64,000 nt of DNA from Oceanobacillus polygoni. Lineage in GTDB: Bacteria > Bacillota > Bacilli > Bacillales > Amphibacillaceae. Positions 1 to 7,623 of the stretch are shown here, piece by piece (position 1 is the first letter of the stretch; every line of letters begins with the position of its first letter). The DNA lies in the NCBI RefSeq assembly GCF_008304605.1, contig NZ_PIJY01000020.1, positions 1 through 64,000 on the forward strand, read 5' to 3'. Below the pieces are notes generated by a model that was given only the letters and a program-made list of their open reading frames with translations, had not been told where the DNA came from and made no database searches. Made by a program: the position numbers and the translations under genes.

Positions 1-16
1 TATGATATTTATAATA

Positions 17-53
17 AAAATAAGCGTGGTACCCGAGGTACCACGCTTATTTT
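17..53. terminator. Perfect 17-bp hairpin, bidirectional terminator
   Basis: Positions 17-33 and 37-53 are perfect inverted complements with a 3-base loop. The outer ends are A- and T-rich on both strands, so the hairpin can terminate either way. It probably ends a gene lying left of the window. Confidence 0.8.
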
Positions 54-57
54 CTTA

Positions 58-85
58 CTGGGGTTTTGTCCCAGCCTCTTTTTTT
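58..85 (+). terminator. Second rho-independent terminator
   Basis: A 5-bp stem (CTGGG at 58-62, CCCAG at 70-74) is followed by a run of T at 79-85. It stands right behind the larger hairpin, so the two form a tandem terminator that isolates the catabolic cluster from upstream transcription. Confidence 0.65.
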
Positions 86-237
86 ATGCAACTAAAGAGG
101 TATTAAGCTTTTATAAATGTATATGAGGTGATAAGAAATTTCCCTAATTAACAAAATGTGCTCAAGATTACGAAAAACATCAACATTGTATGTCCTAGAA
201 TTCAGAAGTGAATTTGTTTACATTTAATATATGAAAA

Positions 238-251
238 AGAAAGCGTAATCA
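238..251 (+). promoter_or_regulatory. Weak cre-like site before the first catabolic gene
   Basis: AGAAAGCGTAATCA matches the CcpA operator consensus TGWAANCGNTNWCA at 12 of 14 positions. It lies about 30 bases before the first gene. Two better cre sites later in the same cluster support it, but alone it would not be convincing. Confidence 0.35.
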
Positions 252-282
252 TAATTGAATTATCAGAAAGGAAGTGGCTGGG

Positions 283-1470
283 TTGAGTCAACAAGTATTA
301 AAGGAAAATAGACTCACAGAAGAGCTATTGTTAGAGGGCGCAAAAAAAGTAGGAGAGCTTGCCGAACAGGAGGCGAAAATAGCAGACGAAATAGCAAGTG
401 TCTCTGCTAAAGTCGTAAGCCTTATGGAAAGCACGGGGATTACCCAGATGATGATCCCTAAGAATCAAGGTGGTCCGGATATAGGACTACGTACATTTGC
501 AAAAGTAGTACGTAAAGTAGCTAATTATAATCTCTCTGCTGCATGGTTGGCATACCTTTATCCATTACACAATATGTTGCCAGCTTATCTGCCCCGAAAA
601 GGACAAGATGAAATTTTTAACCAAGGTGGTTTGATTGCAGATATATTTGCTGCAATTGGAACTGCAGAAAAAGATGGGGATGGCTATCGTATTAGCGGTA
701 AATGGAATTTTGTAAGCGGTGTAAATCATGCAGATTGGGTTGGTGTGGGAGTTAAAATCGTGATGTCTGATGGAGATGGAAAGCCAGAAGTATGCTTACC
801 AATTATTCCGGTATCTGAGCTTCAAATTGTAGAAAACTGGGACACATTCGGTTTACGAGGAAGTGGTAGTAATCAGGTCATTGCGGAAGATGTATACGTA
901 CCGTTAGAAAGAATCTTTCGTCCCGAGCAGGCTGAGAAAACCCGTCGTCCGTATGAAGAAAACTATGAAGAAGATTACCCTCTGTATCACGTACCATTGT
1001 TCCCGGCATTCTACTTTGGATTTCCGCTAATTGCATTAGGCGGAGCAGAACGAATGATTGAGGAATTTAAAAAACAAACAGAGAAGCGAGTCCGCTTAAT
1101 GGATGGTGTGACAGAAAGTGAATCACCTCGAAGCCAGCGAGTAATGGCAGAGATTACCATGGAGTTTAAAGCTGCAGAAGCATTGATGGATAAGTACCTA
1201 GAACTGTTGGAGAATTATGAAAAAGATGGAGCGACAACTTCTAATGCTGAATTTTTTGCTATCAGAACAAAGATTGTTAAAGCGACAAGTGAAATTGCAT
1301 TAAGAATCCTTCTAACACTAGGTGGGGGAGCACTTTACAAGGGTGGACCTATCGAACTTTTCTTTAGAGATATTTTATCTGTAGCAACGCACAAAACCTC
1401 GCTTTATGAAGATTCCGTAGCTGCCTATGGTCAAGAGTTGTTTGGGTTTGAAAGTGGAGTCCGTGGTTAA
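283..1470 (+). CDS. Two-component flavin monooxygenase, oxygenase subunit (acyl-CoA dehydrogenase fold)
   Basis: This is a 395-residue protein of the group D flavin monooxygenases (HsaA, C2-type p-hydroxyphenylacetate hydroxylase, DszC relatives). These use reduced flavin from a separate reductase to hydroxylate an aromatic or similar substrate in the cytoplasm. The acyl-CoA dehydrogenase pattern is clear: a central beta domain (KWNFVSGVNHADW, then WDTFGLRGSGSN) and a C-terminal helical bundle with the late H-K-T-S-L-Y-E-D element. I place the start at TTG 283, about 10 bases after AGAAAGGA; the in-frame GTG at 274 overlaps that ribosome-binding site. The flavin reductase at 5080 is the likely partner and the dioxygenase at 1571 the next step. 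The true substrate (4-hydroxyphenylacetate, another phenol or other) cannot be read from sequence. Confidence 0.8.
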   Translation: MSQQVLKENRLTEELLLEGAKKVGELAEQEAKIADEIASVSAKVVSLMESTGITQMMIPKNQGGPDIGLRTFAKVVRKVANYNLSAAWLAYLYPLHNMLPAYLPRKGQDEIFNQGGLIADIFAAIGTAEKDGDGYRISGKWNFVSGVNHADWVGVGVKIVMSDGDGKPEVCLPIIPVSELQIVENWDTFGLRGSGSNQVIAEDVYVPLERIFRPEQAEKTRRPYEENYEEDYPLYHVPLFPAFYFGFPLIALGGAERMIEEFKKQTEKRVRLMDGVTESESPRSQRVMAEITMEFKAAEALMDKYLELLENYEKDGATTSNAEFFAIRTKIVKATSEIALRILLTLGGGALYKGGPIELFFRDILSVATHKTSLYEDSVAAYGQELFGFESGVRG

Positions 1471-1570
1471 TAGCTAAATTTCTAGAAAGAAAAGTAAGTA
1501 AACCAATCTTTATAAATTAAAAAAATGTTCCATTAGACTTTTTAACAAAACTATGTAAAGGAATGAGCTT

Positions 1571-2524
1571 ATGATACTGAGATTGGGTCAAACAGAATTG
1601 TTTGTCAAAGACTTAGAAGCCTCGAAAAAGTTTTATGTTGATACGTTAGGATTTATTGAAGTAGATAAGCAAAGGAACAGCTTGTATTTAAAAGCTACAG
1701 ATGAGTTTGATAAGTATACACTTATTCTCACGGAAAAAGAAGAGGCAGCTTTAGGTAGCTTTAGCTTGAGGGTATCAAGTGAAGCGTTTCTTGATGAACT
1801 TCAAAAGAAACACGAATTAATGGGCATTGCCACAGAAATGACAGACAGTGAACACCCAGGAAAGGGGAGAGTGTTAAAAGTCGCCGAACCGAATGGCCAT
1901 CCTGTCGAGTTTTATCACGTGATGGAGCAAGTTGAAATTGGTCAAGGAAAAGTCGGTGTAGATGCTTTACCAATGAGGCATACACACTTACAAAATGGTA
2001 TTCCTCCGATCTGCATTGATCATATGAATCTACGAGTTCCAGATGTGGATAAGGCACTTGAATACTGGGAAGCAATTGGTTTTAGCATTTCCGAGTATGT
2101 GCAGGATAAAGGTGGAAAATTTGCCGCCTGGACTCGGGCAAAAACTTCCACACATGACGTTGCATTAGTGAAAAATAAAGAAGCTGCTCTTCACCATATT
2201 GCTTATATCGTAGATGGAGTAGCGGGTGTGATTCGTACAGCAGATTTATTGGCAGATGCCGGATACCGTGACTCTGTAGAATATGGACCTGGCCGCCATG
2301 GAACAACCAATGCATTCTTCCTCTATGTGAGAGATCCGGATGGACACCGTGTAGAAATTTATTCTGGAGACTACAATCGGGATACTGATCTACCACCAAT
2401 CGGATGGACGAAAGAAGAATACGATGCTAAAGGCAGACTGTGGTGGGGGCCTTCCGTTCCAGATAGTTTCTTTGAAACGACACCAATCAATAAAAATTGG
2501 ATCAAAACAAAAATTACGAACTAA
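1571..2524 (+). CDS. Extradiol (meta-cleavage) ring dioxygenase, two-domain VOC type
   Basis: This 317-residue type I extradiol dioxygenase is made of two vicinal-oxygen-chelate domains (about 3-118 and 147-270). It resembles homoprotocatechuate 2,3-dioxygenase and catechol 2,3-dioxygenases, which open a catechol ring next to its hydroxyls using Fe(II) or Mn(II). The metal triad is visible in the C-terminal domain: H151 (CIDHMN), the HH pair at 208-209 and E262 (GHRVEIY). The segment GPGRHGTTNAFFLYVRDPDG is the family signature of this branch. AAAGGA precedes the ATG. It follows the hydroxylase, which would make its catechol, and precedes the hydrolase, which would act on its product. The exact catechol is inferred only by family. 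Confidence 0.88.
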   Translation: MILRLGQTELFVKDLEASKKFYVDTLGFIEVDKQRNSLYLKATDEFDKYTLILTEKEEAALGSFSLRVSSEAFLDELQKKHELMGIATEMTDSEHPGKGRVLKVAEPNGHPVEFYHVMEQVEIGQGKVGVDALPMRHTHLQNGIPPICIDHMNLRVPDVDKALEYWEAIGFSISEYVQDKGGKFAAWTRAKTSTHDVALVKNKEAALHHIAYIVDGVAGVIRTADLLADAGYRDSVEYGPGRHGTTNAFFLYVRDPDGHRVEIYSGDYNRDTDLPPIGWTKEEYDAKGRLWWGPSVPDSFFETTPINKNWIKTKITN

Positions 2525-2541
2525 TAGAAGGAGAGATATAC

Positions 2542-3393
2542 ATGTCACTTTGGACGGAGATTCAAGATATTGAATATAAGCTTTACTATTTAAATGCCGG
2601 TGGTATCAAAACGCGCGTACTTGAAGCAGGCACAGGTGACCCTTTAATTTTGCTTCATGGAACAGGTGGACATATCGAAGCATATGGACGTAACTTTAAA
2701 GGTCTGAGTGAAAAATTCCGGGTGATTTGCATCGATATGTTAGGACACGGATATACAGATAAACCTGATCGTCCTTATGGAATAGATGCATATAGTGACC
2801 ATTTATTAGAAGTTATTAAGGCGCTAGATTTAGAGAAAGTGTTCCTATCCGGAGAATCTTTGGGCGGATGGGCAGCAGCTTGGTTTGCCGCTGAACATCC
2901 ACAATATGTAAAAGCTATGGTACTAAATACTCCCGGTAACGTGAATAGTGATCCTAAGATTATGAAAGGTTTAAGGGAGTCTACGATCAAAGCTGTTATT
3001 GAAGCAAATTATGAAAATGTTAAAACACGTTTAGAATGGTTAATGTACGATAAGAGTCAAGTTACGGATGAATTGATTAACGTACGATATAAAATTTATA
3101 CACAGCCGGAATATCAAAAAGCAGTGTATAACATTGTTTACCTGCAGGAACCAGAAGCTCGTAAAAAATATATTTGGGATCCATCTTGGTGCAGCAAGAT
3201 AAAATCTCCAACATTGCTTGCTTGGACGGACAATGACCCTACTGCTTCTGTAGAACAGGCAAAACCGATTCAAGATATGATTCCAGGAAGTGAGCTTACT
3301 GTAATTAAAAATGCTGGTCACTGGCCACAGTGGGAACAAGTAGAAGAATTCAATAATGTGTTAACAAACTTCTTGCTTCAGCCGGTAAAGTAA
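2542..3393 (+). CDS. Alpha/beta hydrolase, probable meta-cleavage-product hydrolase
   Basis: This is a 283-residue alpha/beta-hydrolase of the MhpC/XylF/BphD type, which cleaves the carbon-carbon bond of ring-opened meta products. Visible elements are the oxyanion-hole motif HGTGGH near 39-44, the nucleophile elbow GESLGG (Ser about 106), a lid-like insertion, an acidic residue in WTDNDP (about 230) and the catalytic His in NAGHW (about 260). The ATG at 2542 has GAAGGAGAG 6 bases upstream. Only 17 bases separate it from the dioxygenase stop, so the two are cotranscribed. A hydrolase rather than a semialdehyde dehydrogenase points to the hydrolytic branch of meta-cleavage. Confidence 0.82.
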   Translation: MSLWTEIQDIEYKLYYLNAGGIKTRVLEAGTGDPLILLHGTGGHIEAYGRNFKGLSEKFRVICIDMLGHGYTDKPDRPYGIDAYSDHLLEVIKALDLEKVFLSGESLGGWAAAWFAAEHPQYVKAMVLNTPGNVNSDPKIMKGLRESTIKAVIEANYENVKTRLEWLMYDKSQVTDELINVRYKIYTQPEYQKAVYNIVYLQEPEARKKYIWDPSWCSKIKSPTLLAWTDNDPTASVEQAKPIQDMIPGSELTVIKNAGHWPQWEQVEEFNNVLTNFLLQPVK

Positions 3394-3408
3394 CAACTAT
3401 ATTAATAG

Positions 3409-3442
3409 ATACATGCCTTTGTGCATCGAGGGCATGTATTTT
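3409..3442 (+). terminator. Terminator or attenuator after the hydrolase gene
   Basis: ATACATGCC (3409-3417) pairs perfectly with GGCATGTAT (3431-3439), followed by a short T stretch. It may separate the enzyme genes from the permease gene. The poor T tract suggests only partial termination. Confidence 0.6.
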
Positions 3443-3453
3443 AATCAAATTTT

Positions 3454-3467
3454 TGAAAGCGTTTACT
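3454..3467 (+). promoter_or_regulatory. cre site (CcpA operator) upstream of permease
   Basis: TGAAAGCGTTTACT fits the CcpA operator consensus TGWAARCGYTWNCW at all 14 positions. It sits 25 bases before the permease start, in the short gap after the hairpin. By position it would repress or block transcription into the permease when preferred sugars are present. Confidence 0.7.
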
Positions 3468-3492
3468 GAATGTGAGTAAAGGAGTGTTGTTT

Positions 3493-4884
3493 TTGTCTCT
3501 GATCAAAAGGAAGCATGGTGAGGAACAACCATATTGGCCATTAGGCTCTTATAAGCTTCGACTACCCTTTATACATTATAGACTGGAAACGCCAGAAATT
3601 ATTCAGGGTATGGTTTTGTTTACGGCAGGACTAAGCATGATTGAAATAATGACAAGTGTTATGGGAATCTCTTACGAAGCGGCATTGACAATTACCATAA
3701 TAAATCAATTCCTAATGTTGATACCATCCACATTAGGAGTACCCTTCGTGTCAGGGTTCATTACTGCACTAATTCCGTTAATTGTAGTATTCTTGCAAGG
3801 ATATGATCCTGGTCCAGAGGCTATACGGGCAGTTATTGCTGTTCAGTTAATTCTTGCTTTAATTTTCCTGTTATTCGGAGTAAGTGGGTTAGGTGAAAAG
3901 GTAGTAACCAAATTACCTGCTTCTCTTAAAGCTGGCATATTGATTGGAGCAGGCATTGCAGCGATCATGACAGAAATCGAACCAGGTGGAAGACTCTCTG
4001 AGACACCAATTACAATCATCGTTGGAGGGGTTCTTTGTTTATTCACCATGTTTTCTATCTATTTTAGAAGATTATCTCAAAAAAATAGAATTATACGTTT
4101 TATAGCAAGCTATGGTATTATGCCTTCCATCCTAATTGCAATTTTTGTCGGAAAGGCGGTAGGAGAGTATAATTGGCCGAAAATCGAATGGGGAATTACA
4201 GTTCCTTCCTTCAGAGAAGTATGGGAAATCACCCCATTTGTTATAGGACTTCCTAGTTTAGACATCTTCATAGCTGCTATTCCAACAGCAATCCTGGCTT
4301 ATATTTTAGCATATGGGGATATTATTGTCGGAGAAAAAGTTATTGAACGTGCAAATAAAGTAAGGACAGACGAAAAGATTACTTATAGTTTCAGCCAAGT
4401 TCATACAGTAACTTTTATAAGGAATCTTCTTAATAGCTTATTTGCACCTCATCCGGGAATGGCTGGTCCAATTTTTACAGCTGGAACGGTTTCCGTTGCT
4501 GAACGGTATACGTTTGGACGAAAGGCGATGGATTCTATTTATTCAGGCACAAATACAATGCTGATTGCCTTTTCTATCGGTATTTTTATATTACCACTTG
4601 TTACGTTCTTCAGGCCTTTTCTACCATTAGCATTATCGATTACTCTTATTCTAACCGGTTATCTATGTATCACTATCGGTATGCAGCAAGTTAAAACAGA
4701 AGCAGAAATGGGGGTTGCTGGTGTCATGGCAATTGTATTAGCCCTGTATGGTGCAGCTCCAGCATTGATTATCGGTTTCGTTCTATACTTTGCTATTCAA
4801 AAAACAAGTTTATTTGCAAAGGGAGAAAATAAACAAGAGGATCAGGAAGAACAAGAAAATCAAGATGAAAAAAATGTTGTTTAG
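3493..4884 (+). CDS. Polytopic membrane permease, NCS2/SLC23-like, probable aromatic uptake
   Basis: This 463-residue integral membrane protein has about 12 hydrophobic helices and resembles the nucleobase/xanthine-uracil permease superfamily, though it is not a close uracil or xanthine permease. A mid-helix PSTLGVPFVSGF and the later LLNSLFAPHPGMAGPIFTAG segment are conserved-looking re-entrant regions. The C-terminus is a Gln/Glu-rich cytoplasmic tail. The TTG at 3493 is preceded 8 bases upstream by AAAGGAG; the in-frame GTG at 3472 lies before that site and is less likely. Its place between ring-cleavage and hydroxylase-partner genes suggests it imports the pathway substrate, which is inference. 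Confidence 0.7.
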   Translation: MSLIKRKHGEEQPYWPLGSYKLRLPFIHYRLETPEIIQGMVLFTAGLSMIEIMTSVMGISYEAALTITIINQFLMLIPSTLGVPFVSGFITALIPLIVVFLQGYDPGPEAIRAVIAVQLILALIFLLFGVSGLGEKVVTKLPASLKAGILIGAGIAAIMTEIEPGGRLSETPITIIVGGVLCLFTMFSIYFRRLSQKNRIIRFIASYGIMPSILIAIFVGKAVGEYNWPKIEWGITVPSFREVWEITPFVIGLPSLDIFIAAIPTAILAYILAYGDIIVGEKVIERANKVRTDEKITYSFSQVHTVTFIRNLLNSLFAPHPGMAGPIFTAGTVSVAERYTFGRKAMDSIYSGTNTMLIAFSIGIFILPLVTFFRPFLPLALSITLILTGYLCITIGMQQVKTEAEMGVAGVMAIVLALYGAAPALIIGFVLYFAIQKTSLFAKGENKQEDQEEQENQDEKNVV

Positions 4885-4974
4885 CTACTTGTAAATTATA
4901 AAATACATTTTTAGGAATAACCGATAAAAATAACTAAAAATAAGATAATTTCCGAATCTTTTTGTTGTATGAAA

Positions 4975-4996
4975 TGAAAGCGTTTAATTTTATAAT
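4975..4996 (+). promoter_or_regulatory. Promoter with cre site in the spacer, before the flavin reductase gene
   Basis: TATAAT at 4991-4996 is a perfect sigma-A -10 box. The -35 is weak (TATGAA at 4968-4973, 17-base spacer). TGAAAGCGTTTAAT at 4975-4988 matches the cre consensus at 13 of 14 positions and fills the spacer, so bound CcpA would exclude RNA polymerase. Confidence 0.6.
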
Positions 4997-5079
4997 ATAT
5001 AGTAAGAAAAAGAAGTTTTATTTCGTTATAGGTATGTTAGGAAATAACAACCTTAACTATAATTAAGGAGGATGCTATT

Positions 5080-5559
5080 ATGGACGATCGTCAATTCAGA
5101 AATGCCATGGGAAAATTTGCAACAGGGGTTAATGTAATTGCTACGGAGGTTAATGGAGAAGTGCATGGAATGACAGCAAATGCTTTTATGTCCGTGTCGT
5201 TAGATCCAAAGTTGATTGTTATTTCACTTAAAGAAGATGCAAAAATGTTGAATAAAATCAAAGAAAGTAATCGTTTTTCTGTAAATATTTTATCTAGTGA
5301 ACAACAAGAGCAATCCATGATTTTTGCCGGTCAAAAAAAGGTTGAAGAGAAATTTGAGTTTGATTATTTAGAGGGTGTTCCTGTTGTCAGAGATTCCTTA
5401 GCTCAACTATCCTGTGAAGTCTATAATGAGCATGTAGAGGGGGATCATACGTTGTTCATTGGAAAGGTGACTTCACTGGAATTACAAGATGGAGAACCAT
5501 TAATCTTTAATTGTGGCAAGTATCGTGGACTAAAAGAAATGGAGAAAGCAATCATTTAA
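5080..5559 (+). CDS. NAD(P)H:flavin oxidoreductase, HpaC-like reductase component
   Basis: This 159-residue single-domain flavin reductase (HpaC/PheA2 family) makes FADH2 from NAD(P)H and FAD and hands it by diffusion to a partner monooxygenase. The N-terminal FRNAMGKFATGVNVIAT and GMTANAFMSVSLDPKL segments are the family's flavin-binding signature. The length is normal for the family. AAGGAGG stands 9 bases before the ATG. It starts the second transcription unit of the cluster, behind the promoter with the cre site, and the FAD synthetase follows 27 bases after its stop. Its natural partner is most likely the oxygenase at 283. Confidence 0.87.
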   Translation: MDDRQFRNAMGKFATGVNVIATEVNGEVHGMTANAFMSVSLDPKLIVISLKEDAKMLNKIKESNRFSVNILSSEQQEQSMIFAGQKKVEEKFEFDYLEGVPVVRDSLAQLSCEVYNEHVEGDHTLFIGKVTSLELQDGEPLIFNCGKYRGLKEMEKAII

Positions 5560-5586
5560 TAGATGGTGGAAGGGAGGCAAAAACGG

Positions 5587-6411
5587 ATGCAAACAATACA
5601 TCTTAACGAAAAGAACTTATCATATTGGCAGAAGCGCTCCAAAGAAAATGTGATTGCCTTAGGCTTTTTTGATGGAATTCACAAAGGTCATCAAAAAGTG
5701 ATCCGTGCAGCTGCAGAAGTGGCTAGAAAAAGAAACGTTGATCTTACAGTGATGAGTTTTTTTCCACACCCTAAAACAGTGCTTTCTGACGGAAAGATAA
5801 CGTTTAATTATTTGATGCCTTTAGAGGAAAAAGCAGAAACATTACAAAGTTTAGGGGTGGATCGGTTCTATATTGTAAAGTTTGATAGGAATTTTGCCTC
5901 CCTTTCTCCTGGAGAATTTATTGATACGTATTTGTTAAAGCTAGGAACGTTTCATGCTGTTGTCGGCTATGATTTCTCCTATGGTAAAAAAGGTGCCGGA
6001 CACGTTGGTCGCATGAAGGATGACTCATTTGGAAAGCTTGAAGTAACGAAAGTGGATAGGGTAGAGCATTTAGGCCAGAAAATAAGTTCAACAAGAATTA
6101 GAAATACGATAGCGGAAGGACAAGTGGAAGACCTTCCTACACTGATGGGGCGTTTTTACGAAGTTAAAGGAAGAATAATAAATAATCGCATCATTTCAGT
6201 GGAATCTTGCTATATGCTTCCAGGAGACGGTGTGTATGAGGTGACTATAAAGTCTGTACATGATATTTTTTATACCCAAGTGGTTGTCAATCAGACGCGA
6301 GGGGTATTTTCAATTATGGATAAGCGTTTAAAACAAGGCTTGGATGATGGAGAGATATCCATTACTTGGAGAAAAAATATATCCAAGAAGATTATATTTG
6401 ATTACTCATGA
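5587..6411 (+). CDS. FAD synthetase family protein (FMN adenylyltransferase domain, degenerate RibF C-terminus)
   Basis: This 274-residue RibF-like protein transfers AMP from ATP to FMN to make FAD. The nucleotidyltransferase signature GFFDGIHKGHQ is near residues 25-35 and the second motif ISSTRIR near 170. The C-terminal third aligns in position with a riboflavin-kinase domain but lacks the usual GFPTAN motif; only a GDGVYEV strand is recognisable. It may therefore make FAD from FMN without phosphorylating riboflavin. I chose ATG 5587, nine bases after GGGAGG; ATG 5563 precedes that site. Lying between the flavin reductase and the hydratase, it looks like a dedicated FAD supply for the hydroxylase. 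The housekeeping RibF would be elsewhere. Confidence 0.78.
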   Translation: MQTIHLNEKNLSYWQKRSKENVIALGFFDGIHKGHQKVIRAAAEVARKRNVDLTVMSFFPHPKTVLSDGKITFNYLMPLEEKAETLQSLGVDRFYIVKFDRNFASLSPGEFIDTYLLKLGTFHAVVGYDFSYGKKGAGHVGRMKDDSFGKLEVTKVDRVEHLGQKISSTRIRNTIAEGQVEDLPTLMGRFYEVKGRIINNRIISVESCYMLPGDGVYEVTIKSVHDIFYTQVVVNQTRGVFSIMDKRLKQGLDDGEISITWRKNISKKIIFDYS

Positions 6412-6430
6412 AATGAAGGGGAATTGGAAA

Positions 6431-7213
6431 ATGATGACAACTACTACGCAGGATTTAGCAACAGCAATTTATAAAGCAGAAAAAACGCTTCAGCCAATTG
6501 AACCATTAACAGAGACAGAAGGCAATATTTCTGTTGATGATGCATATCAAATTCAATTGGATTATGTAAAGAAAAGAAAAAATGACGGAGCTACTATTAA
6601 GGGAAAGAAAATTGGGTTGACAAGCAAAGCCATGCAGGAGATGTTGGGGGTGGATCGTCCCGATTATGGTCACATCCTGGATGATATGATTTTTTCAGAA
6701 GAAATTCCTTTGGAAGTGAACCGTTTCATTGCTCCCAAAATAGAGTTTGAAATTGCATTTGTATTAAAAAAACCACTCAAAGGCCCCGGTGTCACAGTAG
6801 AACAAGTAAAGCAAGCTGTCGATTACGTTGTACCTGCGGCAGAATTAATTGATAGTAGAATTAAGGATTGGAAGATTAAGTTCGAGGATACGGTAGCAGA
6901 TAACGGCTCTTCTGCTGGTGCAATATTCGGCAAAGAAGGAAGTCGTATAGATGGGCTAGATCTTCCCAATGTGGAAATGACTGTTTACCGGAATGGTAAC
7001 TATCTAGATAAAGCTAAAGGCTCTGCTGTTATGGGAGACCCTTTAAAAGCTGTAGCTTGGCTTGCTAACGCTGTCGGTGAATATGATATTTCGCTTGAAG
7101 CAGGAGAGAAGATACTTGCAGGAGCATTGACGAAAGCTGTTCCGGTGAAAAGTGGAGATACGTTTAAAGCGAAATTTAAAGGATTGGGGAACGTAAGCGT
7201 ATCATTTTCTTGA
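6431..7213 (+). CDS. 2-hydroxydienoate hydratase (MhpD/HpaH-like, FAH superfamily)
   Basis: This 260-residue fumarylacetoacetase-superfamily protein is close in pattern to 2-keto-4-pentenoate hydratase (MhpD) and 2-oxohepta-3-ene-1,7-dioate hydratase (HpaH). These add water to the dienoate released after meta-cleavage. Family features are GKKIGLTSKAMQ near 60, the metal-site segment PKIEFEIAFVL near 100, VPAAELIDSRI near 140 and DNGSSAGAIFG near 165. AAGGGG lies nine bases before ATG 6431, 19 bases after the FAD synthetase stop. No aldolase or aldehyde dehydrogenase for the final steps is in the window, so the lower pathway must be encoded elsewhere. 4-Oxalocrotonate decarboxylase is an alternative member of the same family. 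Confidence 0.82.
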   Translation: MMTTTTQDLATAIYKAEKTLQPIEPLTETEGNISVDDAYQIQLDYVKKRKNDGATIKGKKIGLTSKAMQEMLGVDRPDYGHILDDMIFSEEIPLEVNRFIAPKIEFEIAFVLKKPLKGPGVTVEQVKQAVDYVVPAAELIDSRIKDWKIKFEDTVADNGSSAGAIFGKEGSRIDGLDLPNVEMTVYRNGNYLDKAKGSAVMGDPLKAVAWLANAVGEYDISLEAGEKILAGALTKAVPVKSGDTFKAKFKGLGNVSVSFS

Positions 7214-7304
7214 AGAAATTTTAATTCTATATGATTCGTAATAATTGACAGGAGAGTTCGCATTTGCATCTTTCTAACTTTTTTAATGAATTCAAAAAAT
7301 ACGG

Positions 7305-7333
7305 TTGACATGATTAATAGATAGGTGTATGAT
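7305..7333 (+). promoter_or_regulatory. Strong sigma-A promoter of the S-box transcription unit
   Basis: TTGACA (7305-7310) and TATGAT (7328-7333) are separated by exactly 17 bases. The riboswitch aptamer starts about 34 bases after the -10 box, as expected for its leader. Confidence 0.85.
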
Positions 7334-7366
7334 GTGAACAATTCCTATTAAATTGAATATGATTTT

Positions 7367-7467
7367 TCTTATCGAGAGTCGGGGGAGGAACTGGTCCTAT
7401 GATCCTGCAGCAACCGTTACATGTAACAAGGTGCTAATTCCAGCAAGCAGATGCTTGAAAGATGAGA
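7367..7467 (+). ncRNA. SAM-I riboswitch (S-box) aptamer
   Basis: The leader carries the conserved S-box blocks in order: GAGAG after P1, the GGGGGAGGAACTGG-type block near 7381, CAGCAACC near 7408, GGTGCTAATTCCAGCAAG near 7430 and CTTGAAAGATGAGA at the end. P1 pairs 7367-7373 with 7461-7467. The 3' strand of P1 is also complementary to 7491-7496 in the terminator, giving the alternative antiterminator. High S-adenosylmethionine should therefore switch the downstream genes off. Confidence 0.96.
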
Positions 7468-7483
7468 TGAGACTTACATATAG

Positions 7484-7511
7484 CCTCTTCCTCATCGGAA
7501 GAGGTCTTTTT
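7484..7511 (+). terminator. S-box regulated terminator
   Basis: CCTCTTCC (7484-7491) pairs with GGAAGAGG (7497-7504), followed by TCTTTTT. It is the expression platform of the riboswitch. Confidence 0.92.
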
Positions 7512-7623
7512 GTCTAATACGAAAAAATAATAGATTTTCTCATTATAAAACCAAGTAATTTAATAAGAAAAATCATAATTCGAATGAAATAGGTTAACCA
7601 ACTTAAAAAGGGAGAGATAAATA

